Shown here one piece after another: positions 18,101 to 25,744 of a stretch of 64,000 bases of DNA (positions within the stretch are counted from its first letter, which is position 1; each line of letters opens with the position of its first letter). The translations under genes and the position numbers were made by a program. The DNA comes from M55B167 sp964406095. Lineage in GTDB: Bacteria; Verrucomicrobiota; Kiritimatiellia; RFP12; UBA1067. The notes beneath the pieces are model-generated. The model made no database searches. It had not been told where the DNA came from and was given only the letters and a program-made list of their open reading frames with translations. The DNA lies in contig CAYOQJ010000057.1 of the NCBI GenBank assembly GCA_964406095.1, forward strand, positions 6,593 to 70,592, in the 5' to 3' direction.

Positions 18101-18612
18101 CCGCTACCAATTCAATCTGTTCCTGTACACTGCCCGGAGTTTATGCACTGCGGCTGGAGGCAGATGATTCAGAGGTGAAGGTTTATGATGAGTTTGAACT
18201 TACTGTAGCACCTTTCAGCTATGCTGAATGGGTGCGGGAATATGATATTCCGGCAGACGAAGATGGTACCGAGCAGAACCCCGACGGCGATCAGCTACTC
18301 AATATCTGGGAGTGGGCACTGGGATTTGATCCGCTGACAGCCGATAACGCCACGGGAGTCGGTAACCGAGCAGTCGCTTGGACGGCTGATGGAAAATTCG
18401 ATTTCACCTTCAGTTTCGAGCTGCCGCGTAATCGTGCACCATTGGTGCGACTGCAGGGCAGCAGCGATCTGCAGCACTGGAACCTGCTCCCTGAGATAGT
18501 GCCGCAGGTGACGATCCTGAATGCCTTTACAGCCCGTCACATCTTGACACTGGAAAAAGATGTCGAGATCGAACCGCGCTACTTTGTACGTCCGACAGTA
18601 GAAGAGAGATAA
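15100..18612 (+). CDS. Large multi-domain secreted sulfatase (Calx-beta, LamG, PKD-like modules)
   Basis: 1170 residues, more than twice the normal sulfatase length. It starts with GTG at 15100, overlapping the previous stop by one base. A signal peptide leads into PNMIFILMDDFGYND; the formylglycine motif is CSPSR (Cys103), and GKWHLG and SDNG follow. Beyond about residue 490 come, in order: a Calx-beta-like strand module (about 490-580), an Ig-like segment (about 590-690), a LamG/concanavalin domain (about 740-930), a PKD-like module (about 945-1035) and a terminal DGD-rich stretch (TEQNPDGDQLLNIWEWALG) like the C-terminal modules of secreted PVC proteins. The add-ons suggest attachment to polysaccharide or to the cell surface. 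No hairpin terminator is obvious after it. Confidence 0.9.
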   Translation: MKRYFYLFCGIFFALLRLPADPVPRPNMIFILMDDFGYNDLGVQSYPDPTNCYPDAGPSPKLDIATIDPDIPSPNQARLLTPVLDQMAASGLRLTSFHSSSSCSPSRASLMTGRYDRRVSINSVFFPDNSTGLNTQEVTLPELLRECGYNTAMVGKWHLGYCVTAANPMQYLPCRHGFQEFFGVPHSNDMSDFALIENERIIDPDFRSSGKQTQLIWRYTEWALEYIQRKTASRTPFFLYLANSMPHIPTYPSDREFLNADGTEWPKFQGSSGVNWYYDVIKEVDHSVGRILAKLADLDIENNTIVIFTSDNGPWVRFSNINCEQNSVGCAYPLRNSKGTTWEGGCRVPFLVRWPGHIPSNRVSDEITGLVDILPTLVGLAGGSAPDDRVIDGIDLWPLWFDEPGWVSPRSSYALFSGSGLDAVMKGDWKLRYGRLYNLIDDIQEQVDLAATHPVVLADLLAEKTAVENSIAADRQARGVFTPFEVTLSSDEIHVDEGGTGEIGVALSHDPGMEVTVNVAWFSGDRDLSVLSGDTLLFDSNNWSVTQDVIFAATVDPDSECGGAVFRLGSSQIDAVRELFVFEMDADVLPELNAHLIWPAATEFTLDEVDLKITAQAATTMGVQSNLADAVCRWLCVSGADEVRFTADKAKETGIEFLSAGTYHLRFRAEHPAAADYGVTEFSVHVAPVVTPASLLRFSPLLAYDAALFSGDEHLWCNIMPAAGYDWLLAADVALSVSDPASDSDVIDAAFSFDGGYLPTGGVALHLDAYSTANASIELWFRPAAFPVATHQVIWESGGDIGTSFTISSNTLFFAVDDGSANAPEGDVAQAVLKPSTNHNGFIHCVGVIDLSADQIKLYVDRELSDTRPVPLVDDWCGGSFSGLATIADSAGSESSNHGHLGGNDLLPAGCSPFAGQIAILRLYDQALSSEEIEQLLTPAQPPVLNRAPRITAGSDRSVSYTEKVTLAGAVTDETLPQGSDLNLLWRQISGPGATLFSDASATNSICSCTLPGVYALRLEADDSEVKVYDEFELTVAPFSYAEWVREYDIPADEDGTEQNPDGDQLLNIWEWALGFDPLTADNATGVGNRAVAWTADGKFDFTFSFELPRNRAPLVRLQGSSDLQHWNLLPEIVPQVTILNAFTARHILTLEKDVEIEPRYFVRPTVEER

Positions 18613-18765
18613 GCTTAGAGGGGTGACGGATAGATAGCTCCTTCACCGAAGGGCAAAACAACTATGTTGGTTATTAGCAACATGTTGACGCTATGGCGAT
18701 TTTTCTTTTGCGGGCATCTTTTCCTCCCAGTATTTCTCTTTGATTAAAAACATAAAAGAGGTACA

Positions 18766-18837
18766 ATGCCGAACTCGTATTTAAGGGACGGTGCACTTAA
18801 TAAAAATTTTGAAACTATTGAAAGAATAAAACAATGA
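18766..18837 (+). CDS. Putative 23-residue leader ORF coupled to ahbC
   Basis: ATG at 18766 has AGAGG at 18757-18761 four bases upstream. The frame encodes 23 residues beginning MPNSYLRDGALNKNF and ends in a TGA at 18835-18837 that overlaps the ahbC ATG at 18834 as ATGA. ahbC itself has no Shine-Dalgarno sequence in its A-rich upstream stretch, so re-initiation from this leader is a reasonable reading. The peptide is not recognised; it could also be the decayed 3' end of a transposase-like or other gene. Support is positional only. Confidence 0.35.
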   Translation: MPNSYLRDGALNKNFETIERIKQ

Positions 18838-20015
18838 TAGGGATATCTAAATTATACATGGGGCAGGTTGAAGTTTCTGATCCGTTGCGTTACGGTCGGC
18901 ACTCCGGCAAGTTGCCAAGTCATCTTTTGCAGTTTTCAGCCGACAAAAAACCGGTGGTGGTCTGGAATGTAACCTCGGCCTGCAATTTAAATTGCACACA
19001 CTGCTATGCCGCGACGGAGGGTGTTCAGGATGAACTCAGCACCGATGATGCCTTGGCTGTCATTGACGATCTGGCTGCTTTCGGTGTACCGGTGCTGCTG
19101 TTTTCAGGGGGTGAGCCGCTGGTGCGTCCGGATATTTTCACCCTTGCAGAACATGCGGCCAATCGTGGGCTGCGGGTGGTTTTTTCTACCAACGGAACTT
19201 TGATCGATTCCGCAACGGCTCGCAGAATAAAGGAGGTCGGCGCATCCTATGCCGGCATCAGTATCGATGGTATGGAGGAGGTTCACGACCGGTTTCGAGC
19301 TTGTCCGGGAGCCTTTCAGAGGTCGTTAGAGGGAATCCGTTACTGTAGTGAGGTGGGAGTTAAAGTCGGTTTACGGGTTACCATGACGCATGACAATGTG
19401 GCTGAAATTCCTGCTGTTTTTGATTTGATGGAGGCTGAAAATATTCCGCGCATCTGTTTTTATCATCTGGTTTACTGCGGACGCGGAGCTGAGATTGCCG
19501 GACACGATCTGGATCATGATCTGCGACGCCGCACAATTGATCTGATTATTGACCGTACCCGGGAACTGCATGGAAAGGGGAGGCCGATTGAGGTATTGAC
19601 TGTTGATAATCATTGCGATGGACCATATCTCTACATGCGTATGCTGGCCGAGGGAAATCCGCGGGCGCAGGAGGTGATGGAGCTGCTCAAAATGAACGGC
19701 GGCAACAGCACCGGTCATGGATTAGCCTGCATCAGTTGGGATGGTACGGTCTATCCCGACCAGTTTTGGCGTAATAAACCGGTTGGTAATGTGCGTGAAA
19801 AAACCTTTAGTGAAATATGGGGTAATCCGGAACCCGATTCATTGTTGGGGCAGCTACGGAACAAAAAACAACATGTAACCGGCAAATGTGTTGACTGCCG
19901 CTTCCTGGATGTCTGCGGAGGCAATTTCCGAGCCCGTGCCGAGGCGACCACCGGTGATATATGGGGGGTTGATCCTGCCTGCTACCTCACCGGTCAGGAG
20001 ATTGCCGAATCATGA
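18834..20015 (+). CDS. ahbC: Radical SAM 12,18-didecarboxysiroheme deacetylase AhbC (NirJ-like)
   Basis: 393 residues. The N-terminus MIGISKLYMG, followed by LRYGRHSGKLPSHLLQFS, is diagnostic of AhbC/NirJ1. The radical-SAM cluster motif is CNLNCTHC (Cys50, Cys54, Cys57), with SGGEP near 91-95. The SPASM-like auxiliary cluster region has Cys at about 352, 355, 361 and 383. AhbC removes the acetate side chains of 12,18-didecarboxysiroheme to give iron-coproporphyrin III, the penultimate step of the siroheme-dependent heme pathway found in anaerobes and archaea. It overlaps ahbD by four bases (ATGA). The homologous NirJ of heme d1 synthesis is the main alternative, but no other nir genes are nearby and AhbD follows directly. 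Confidence 0.92.
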   Translation: MIGISKLYMGQVEVSDPLRYGRHSGKLPSHLLQFSADKKPVVVWNVTSACNLNCTHCYAATEGVQDELSTDDALAVIDDLAAFGVPVLLFSGGEPLVRPDIFTLAEHAANRGLRVVFSTNGTLIDSATARRIKEVGASYAGISIDGMEEVHDRFRACPGAFQRSLEGIRYCSEVGVKVGLRVTMTHDNVAEIPAVFDLMEAENIPRICFYHLVYCGRGAEIAGHDLDHDLRRRTIDLIIDRTRELHGKGRPIEVLTVDNHCDGPYLYMRMLAEGNPRAQEVMELLKMNGGNSTGHGLACISWDGTVYPDQFWRNKPVGNVREKTFSEIWGNPEPDSLLGQLRNKKQHVTGKCVDCRFLDVCGGNFRARAEATTGDIWGVDPACYLTGQEIAES

Positions 20016-21079
20016 ATCCGGCAGAGCATGAGTCAGATAAATCGGTAAATGCAGTATCATGTGATCCACGCATTGTGGCCTGGGAGATCACCAGGCGTTG
20101 CCCGCTGGCCTGCCGTCACTGCCGTGCCGGTGCCCGGGATCGGGAGTACAGCGGCGAACTGTCAACCGCCGAATGCCGCAGGATTATCGAATCACTGGCC
20201 GGCTTTTCACGTCCGATGATAATATGGACCGGTGGCGAACCGATGTATCGTCCGGACATTATCGAACTGGTGGCATATGCGACCGATATGGGGTTGCGTT
20301 CGGTCATGGCACCCTGCGGCACAATGGTTGAGACTGACAAACTGATGGCCTTGAAGGAGGCCGGACTGATGGCATGCAGTTTCAGTGTGGATGGTGCCGA
20401 TGCAGGTTCGCACGACTCTTTCCGGGGTGTGGATGGAGCCTTTAAAAACATCACGCGGGCCATGCGGATTGCCGTTGAAGTCGGAATGCCGTTTCAGGTG
20501 AATACGACGGTTTCAAAGCTGAATATGGATGAACTTTCCGCTGTGCGGGAACTGGCGATTGAATACGGCGCGGTATTGCACGATCTTTTTTTTCTGGTGC
20601 CGGTAGGACGTGGAAAGGGGGTCGGGCAACTAGCCCTAAGTGCCTCTGAAACAGAGAGTGTGTTGCGCTGGATGTTTAAAATGAATGCGCAGGGAGCGAT
20701 TCCGATGCGTGAGACCTGTGCCCCGCAGGCGGTACGTCTCTGGTATACTCTGGGTAAACCGGGGAATAAACCCTCCGGCTGCATGGGTGGCAAGGGATTT
20801 GTTTTTATCTCGCATACGGGTGTGCTTCAGCCCTGCGGTTTTCTGGATGTGCCCAGCGGCGATTTGCGTACCTTTGATTTCGATTTCAGCAAAGCCTATA
20901 CCTCATCCGAGGTGTTTAATAATTTAAAGCAGTGCGACAATCTGAGCGGCGGCTGCGGGGCGTGCGCCTACAGATGGGAGTGCAGCGGATGTCGGGCACG
21001 CGCGTATGCAGCCACCGGTGATTACATGGCCGCCGAGACAACCTGTCCGATTGCCCGACAAAGTTTCGTGACACAGTAA
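20012..21079 (+). CDS. ahbD: Radical SAM heme b synthase AhbD
   Basis: 355 residues. Radical-SAM motif CPLACRHC (Cys30, Cys34, Cys37), TGGEP near 73-77, and a C-terminal auxiliary cluster region with Cys at about 315, 318, 324, 327 and 345 (CGACAYRWECSGCRARAYA, a typical AhbD block). AhbD oxidatively decarboxylates the two propionates of iron-coproporphyrin III to vinyl groups, giving heme b without oxygen. Its start overlaps the ahbC stop (ATGA), so the pair is co-translated. The early steps (siroheme synthesis, AhbA/B decarboxylase) are not encoded in the window. The presence of this pair argues that the cell makes heme anaerobically, presumably for a cytochrome. Confidence 0.92.
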   Translation: MNPAEHESDKSVNAVSCDPRIVAWEITRRCPLACRHCRAGARDREYSGELSTAECRRIIESLAGFSRPMIIWTGGEPMYRPDIIELVAYATDMGLRSVMAPCGTMVETDKLMALKEAGLMACSFSVDGADAGSHDSFRGVDGAFKNITRAMRIAVEVGMPFQVNTTVSKLNMDELSAVRELAIEYGAVLHDLFFLVPVGRGKGVGQLALSASETESVLRWMFKMNAQGAIPMRETCAPQAVRLWYTLGKPGNKPSGCMGGKGFVFISHTGVLQPCGFLDVPSGDLRTFDFDFSKAYTSSEVFNNLKQCDNLSGGCGACAYRWECSGCRARAYAATGDYMAAETTCPIARQSFVTQ

Positions 21080-21152
21080 TCTTTATATTGTGCAATATAA
21101 TGTTTTTAACCCTCTCTCGACAAAACGGTGCCATTTTTGTATATATAAACCT

Positions 21153-24100
21153 ATGAATAAATTCAAAATTTCAGTTTTAACGTTGTTTTTTGCTTTTTCG
21201 TGTGATGCAGTTGAGCTTATGCAGACACATTTTGAAACCCCGGATGTAGTGTTGGCCGAAGAAGTTCTGAGTGCTCCCGATCGGCATGTACGGGATTTTT
21301 CCAAAGAAATTCAGAACGCGATTGACAGAGTTGCGGCGAGGGGTGGCGGAACATTATTTCTGCAAGCCGGTCACTATAATCTGGATCAGCCGATTATCGT
21401 TAAGGAGGGGGTCACACTGCGGGGTGACTATCCGGATAAGATCAGTGAGTGCGGACGCGGAACGGTGTTGTGTATCACTGATCGAAAGGGTGTGGACAGC
21501 ACCGCTGCCACCATCACTGTGCAACGTGGCAGCGGAGTCAGAGGGCTGACTTTCTGGTATCCCGAACAACGATGGGAGAGACCGCAGCCTTATCCCTGGA
21601 CAATCTCAGCGGCTAAGATGGAGAAGAATGACAACCAAAGCATATTCGACTGCATCATTGTGAATGGCTGGAACGGCATCCGAATCGGTCCGCAGAGTAA
21701 TGAGTTGCACACTTTGCGCCGCCTGAAAATCTGTGCTTTAAACAATGCTCTTTTTATTGATAGCACCACCGATATAGGACGTCTTTCCGAACTTCTGATA
21801 TCACCGCAGGTATGGCTGGAGAGTGGTTTGCCGAGGGTTCCTTCCGGTGATGATGCGCAACGTTTTCGTGACTTGTTGCGCAATGGTTCAAGTGTGGGTG
21901 TGAATTTCGGGCGCAGTGACTGGGAGTACATCTGGCGTTTACGTGTAAACGGTTATAATCGGGGAGTGGTTTTTCAAAAGGGCAAGCGCGGAAAAACCAA
22001 TGCTGTGATGGGGGATTCTGATATTAGTGGTTGTTTCGTGGCACTTTGCATTGATACCGTCAGCAAAGTTGGACTTTCCCTTTATAATTGCCGTCTGAAT
22101 TCCAATGATGTTTCAGTGCTAGGCACCGGAAACTTTGACACTATTACCCAGTTTCACTCCTGTAGGCTGGATAACAGAGTTGAGAATCTGGGCAAAGGTG
22201 TGTTTTCATTTAAAAATTGCAGGCTGCACAATGTTATGATCGAAAGCGGCGAACTGTTGATGGCGGACTCTACTTTTAATGATCTCACGCTGGCCGAAGA
22301 TGTGCAACGGGTGCGGGTTGTCGGGTTTGATCCGCGTTCCGGCAGATTAAACAATCGAACTAGGGGGGGAGACATCATGATTTCACCCGCCTCTTTAAAT
22401 CAGCAGCCACAACAGGCGTTGATCGCGCCGGAGCCAGCACCCTTCCGTGCTCCCGGAACTACTCGTGTGATTGATGTGACCCATTTTGGGGCATCGTCAG
22501 AGCTTGATGATAACGCTGTAGCCTTTCAGCGAGCATTGGATGCGGCAGGTAAAGGTGAGGATGGTGCCACAGTATATGTGCCTGCCGGGTTTTATCGGTT
22601 TAAAGATGATATCAGGGTGCCTTCGGGGGTGGAATTGCGCGGATGTTTCGATGTTCCGCATCATACCATTTCAGATGGTTCGGTTTTGATGCCTTGTCAT
22701 AACGCAGGAGATCAGGATGCGTCGGCATTTGTCAGACTGTCCGCCGGATCGGGGCTACGCGGGCTGAGTTTCTGGTACCCGATGCAGTCGGTGCGTGATC
22801 CTCAACCCTATCCCTGGTGCGTGCAGTCGCTGGGCGCAGGGTGCTGGATTATCGACACCAATATCGGCAATGCCTGGTGGGGAGTGGATTTTGCCACTCA
22901 TCCTTCAGAGGGGCATGTTGTTCAATATCTTTCGGGTGCCATGTTTCAACGCGGTCTTTTTGTGGGAAATGGAGCTGGATGGGTTGAGGATGTTCAGTTC
23001 AATCCTCATTATATGGGGCGTCATTCCAGCCGGGTGGCATTTGAGTTGTGGCCGGGCGAAAAATATAATCCGCAAGTTTTGATAGAGTATCAGCGACGCT
23101 ATCTGAAGGGGATCATCTTTGAAAACTGTCTTGGTGAAAGAGTGCGGGGCAACTTCCTTTATGCTGGGCATGAGGGCATAACTTTCAAGGGTGAGTGTGT
23201 GGCGGAAGTTCTGATTCATGGCTCCGATACGGTCAGTCGCGCAGCCTATCTGGATATGGACTCCGGCTCACAAGCACGCTTTGCTCTGGCGCAGCTTGTT
23301 TCGCTTGGCGATTATATGGAAGGCGCAATTGTTGCGTCCGACGCAAACAGAGGTGCGGCGGTTTTCATGAACTCACAGATATGGGCTGGTAACAGCACCG
23401 CGCTGCTAAATGGTTTCGGCAGGATAAAACTGGAGCAGTTCAATACCTGCTCGGGGGTGTTGAAAGCCAATTCCGGCGAAGTAATTGCGGAGTTGGGATT
23501 TTTCAGTAACGCTTTGGAACAGCAGATTATGTCCGACGATGCGGTGCGTTTGAGTGTGCTGGCCTGTATCAACAAATTCGGACTTCTCAGAGTACAAGGC
23601 GGTGGTCAGCTGAGCATGAGTGCCAATTCGATCACTTTGCGACATGATGTGGCCGATTTTGATTCTGCGGCATCTGTGCATTTCAAGAGTTCTTTTGAAG
23701 ATAATAAGGTTACAGTACCGCTTCGTAAGATTGCTACGCCGGGTGGCGGTATAAGATCGGTCATCGAAAGTTGTACAGTGGTAGGGCATCATCCTGAGGC
23801 CCACAGAGGCAGGCGGGTTGTTCGTTTCAGTGGCGTCGCTGAAAGCAGAGAACACTCGTTTGTCTATCACGTGATTTACGATCAACCGATTCTGCTGCCG
23901 CCCGACGCAAGACTGGTTTACTGGAAAAAACCGTTGAACAAATTGGGTTGCGCCACAGCGGTAGATCTTTTTTTGCGCGGCGGTGAAGTTCTGCGGTCGT
24001 TGCCATGCGGACACGGTAATCATCCTGGAGCTCGTAAAGGAGACCCGCAAGAGTGGAAAAGAATTTCAATTCCGCTCGAGTCTCTGAGCGGGAAGGTAGT

Positions 24101-24452
24101 TGAAAAGATCATGATTGCTTTTGATACACGCGGTGTCGCCGGAAAATTTGATGTTTTGTTTGATGATATCGAAATTGGCTCACCGCTACCGTTGAGCGTC
24201 TGGAGTGTACGGGCTCGACCGGCTGGCGACGCCTTCGCGAGCGCGCCGTTGGTCACAATTGAGCATGCGCCGGAATTGAGAGTGCGATACACATTGAATG
24301 GCACTAATCCGACGATGGATGACAGAGTTTATCACAAGCCTTTTAAAATTCCGTTGAAGACGACAACTGAACTGCGCTACTCCCCGTTTATCGAGGGAGC
24401 TCAGTGGGATGCTCCGGTTTTCGGTGAAATCTACAGAGCTCGAACTGACTGA
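21153..24452 (+). CDS. Secreted tandem right-handed beta-helix protein (pectate-lyase-3 type) with CHB_HEX-like C-terminus
   Basis: 1099 residues from the ATG at 21153, where a signal peptide (FKISVLTLFFAFS...) starts; in-frame codons upstream are not leader-like. Two Pectate_lyase_3 (GH28-like beta-helix) modules are arranged in tandem: the first from about residue 30 (GGGTLFLQAGHYNL), the second from about 435 (VIDVTHFGASSELDDN then GATVYVPAGFYRF). The phrases RGLTFWYPEQ with PQPYPW and RGLSFWYPMQ with PQPYPW mark the duplicated element. The last 70 residues carry the RYTLNGTNPT element of chitobiase/hexosaminidase C-terminal (FN3-like) domains. Likely a polysaccharide lyase or hydrolase acting on polyuronate- or rhamnogalacturonan-like glycans; catalytic residues were not identified. 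It stands alone after ahbD. Confidence 0.8.
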   Translation: MNKFKISVLTLFFAFSCDAVELMQTHFETPDVVLAEEVLSAPDRHVRDFSKEIQNAIDRVAARGGGTLFLQAGHYNLDQPIIVKEGVTLRGDYPDKISECGRGTVLCITDRKGVDSTAATITVQRGSGVRGLTFWYPEQRWERPQPYPWTISAAKMEKNDNQSIFDCIIVNGWNGIRIGPQSNELHTLRRLKICALNNALFIDSTTDIGRLSELLISPQVWLESGLPRVPSGDDAQRFRDLLRNGSSVGVNFGRSDWEYIWRLRVNGYNRGVVFQKGKRGKTNAVMGDSDISGCFVALCIDTVSKVGLSLYNCRLNSNDVSVLGTGNFDTITQFHSCRLDNRVENLGKGVFSFKNCRLHNVMIESGELLMADSTFNDLTLAEDVQRVRVVGFDPRSGRLNNRTRGGDIMISPASLNQQPQQALIAPEPAPFRAPGTTRVIDVTHFGASSELDDNAVAFQRALDAAGKGEDGATVYVPAGFYRFKDDIRVPSGVELRGCFDVPHHTISDGSVLMPCHNAGDQDASAFVRLSAGSGLRGLSFWYPMQSVRDPQPYPWCVQSLGAGCWIIDTNIGNAWWGVDFATHPSEGHVVQYLSGAMFQRGLFVGNGAGWVEDVQFNPHYMGRHSSRVAFELWPGEKYNPQVLIEYQRRYLKGIIFENCLGERVRGNFLYAGHEGITFKGECVAEVLIHGSDTVSRAAYLDMDSGSQARFALAQLVSLGDYMEGAIVASDANRGAAVFMNSQIWAGNSTALLNGFGRIKLEQFNTCSGVLKANSGEVIAELGFFSNALEQQIMSDDAVRLSVLACINKFGLLRVQGGGQLSMSANSITLRHDVADFDSAASVHFKSSFEDNKVTVPLRKIATPGGGIRSVIESCTVVGHHPEAHRGRRVVRFSGVAESREHSFVYHVIYDQPILLPPDARLVYWKKPLNKLGCATAVDLFLRGGEVLRSLPCGHGNHPGARKGDPQEWKRISIPLESLSGKVVEKIMIAFDTRGVAGKFDVLFDDIEIGSPLPLSVWSVRARPAGDAFASAPLVTIEHAPELRVRYTLNGTNPTMDDRVYHKPFKIPLKTTTELRYSPFIEGAQWDAPVFGEIYRARTD

Positions 24453-24482
24453 GACTGGAAAGTATCTTTGAAGCTGCAACCG

Positions 24483-24510
24483 GTTGTTTGTTGAATCTCT
24501 GACAAACAAC
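24483..24510. terminator. Hairpin between convergent genes
   Basis: A perfect 9-base stem, GTTGTTTGT (24483-24491) and ACAAACAAC (24502-24510), with a 10-base loop. It sits in the 68-base gap between the stops of the beta-helix gene (+) and the dehydrogenase (-). It lacks a strong T run, so it may be a weak bidirectional terminator or an mRNA 3' end structure. Confidence 0.45.
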
Positions 24511-24520
24511 GCAACTTGCT

Positions 24521-25564
24521 TTAAAAACAGCGTTTTTTCTGTTTTTTCAGACAGACTCTGTCGCATTTGTAACATATCTCGTTTTTGAGGTAACCGTCGT
24601 CAAAGAACTCTCTGAGATTGGCCAGTGTGGTTTCCGCGATATTTTCAAGTGCCTCGCGGGTGAAAAAAGCCTGGTGTGATGTAACCAGGACATTGGGAAA
24701 AACAAGCAAACGGGCCAGAATGTCATCCATGATCATTTCCATCGATTTATCTTCGAAGAAGTAGTTGCTCTCCTCTTCGTAGACATCCAGACCGGCGGAA
24801 CCGACCTTACCCGATTTCAGGGCTTCAATCAGGTGCTGAGTGTTGATCAGTTTGCCACGTCCCGTGTTAATCAGCATCACGCCGTCTTTCATGCGGCTCA
24901 GCGAGTCGGCATTGATCATATACTCGGTTTGCGGTGTCAGGGGGCAATGCAGCGAGATAATGTCTGACTCGCTGTAAATATCTTCCAGCGGAACATATTC
25001 GATCTGTTCGGCAGCCGCGTAAGCTACATCCGGGTAAGGGTCGTAAGCGAGTACGCGCATGCCGTAACCCTTGAGAATCGAAATCAGGCAGCGTCCGATC
25101 TTGCCGGTACCGATTACTGCAGCAGTTTTACCGTGCATATCAAAACCCAGAAGACCGTTGAGGGAGAAGTTGCCGTCGCGGGTACGGGGATAAGCCTTGT
25201 AGATTTTACGGTTGAGCGAAATCATCAGGGCGGCGGCGTGCTCGGCAACTGCGTAGGGAGAGTAGGCCGGAACCCGCACTACGTGAATTTTCTGATAGGC
25301 CGCGTTGAAATCGACATTGTTGTAACCGGCACACCGCAGTGCGATGATTTTAACACTCTGCTGATGGAGTTTAGCAATCACATCATTATCAACCAGATCG
25401 TTGACGAAAACACAGATGCCGTCGAAGTTTCCACCCAGCATGGCAGTACGGCTGTTAAGCTTGGCTTCAAAGTAGGTGATGTCAAAATGGTAAGACTCAT
25501 TCACCGCGTTGAAAAACTGCATATCATAAGGTTTGGTGTCGAAAAATGCGATTTTCTCATTCAT
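24521..25564 (-). CDS. ldhA: D-lactate dehydrogenase-type 2-hydroxyacid dehydrogenase
   Basis: 347 residues. Typical D-2-hydroxyacid dehydrogenase: substrate-domain segment KIIALRCAGYNNVD (with the catalytic Arg-type RCAGYNNVD signature of D-LDH), the NAD motif GTGKIGRC near residue 152, the SLHCPLTPQTEYMI segment, the NTGRGKLI segment (catalytic Arg region) and the C-terminal SHQAFFTREAL with the catalytic His. The RCAGYNNVD and SHQAFFT pair is characteristic of fermentative LdhA rather than of phosphoglycerate dehydrogenase. The last 20 residues are Cys/Lys-rich (CYKCDRVCLKKQKKRC), unusual for the family. It reduces pyruvate to D-lactate with NADH, consistent with fermentative growth. It reads away from tRNA-Leu and is probably a single-gene unit. 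Confidence 0.88.
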   Translation of the reverse strand: MNEKIAFFDTKPYDMQFFNAVNESYHFDITYFEAKLNSRTAMLGGNFDGICVFVNDLVDNDVIAKLHQQSVKIIALRCAGYNNVDFNAAYQKIHVVRVPAYSPYAVAEHAAALMISLNRKIYKAYPRTRDGNFSLNGLLGFDMHGKTAAVIGTGKIGRCLISILKGYGMRVLAYDPYPDVAYAAAEQIEYVPLEDIYSESDIISLHCPLTPQTEYMINADSLSRMKDGVMLINTGRGKLINTQHLIEALKSGKVGSAGLDVYEEESNYFFEDKSMEMIMDDILARLLVFPNVLVTSHQAFFTREALENIAETTLANLREFFDDGYLKNEICYKCDRVCLKKQKKRCF

Positions 25565-25604
25565 ATCAGTTGATCCCGCCGGTGTGGTGTGAAATTTTTC
25601 AGGA

Positions 25605-25692
25605 TGGTGCCAGAGGAGGGATTCGAACCCTCACGCGGGAAACCCCGCAACGGATTTTAAGTCCGGAGTGTCTGCCATTCCACCACTCTGGC
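25605..25692 (-). tRNA. tRNA-Leu(UAA)
   Basis: On the minus strand the acceptor GCCAGAG pairs with CTCTGGC, followed by discriminator A and an encoded CCA (25605-25607). The anticodon loop CTTAAAA gives anticodon UAA. A long class II variable arm (GCGGG/CCCGC) and a T arm (GAGGG-TTCGAAT-CCCTC) are present, as expected for leucine tRNA. It lies between ldhA and the DUF4091 gene. Confidence 0.95.
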
Positions 25693-25744
25693 ACTGTGTT
25701 GAGTCGCTATAATAGCTTTAACAGAGTTCAGACACAAGTCGATT

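Noticed and set aside
18613..18765. Insertion-sequence remnant before the ahbC leader
   Set aside because: Small inverted words such as ATGTTG/CAACAT are present, but no transposase similarity or terminal repeat pair could be supported.
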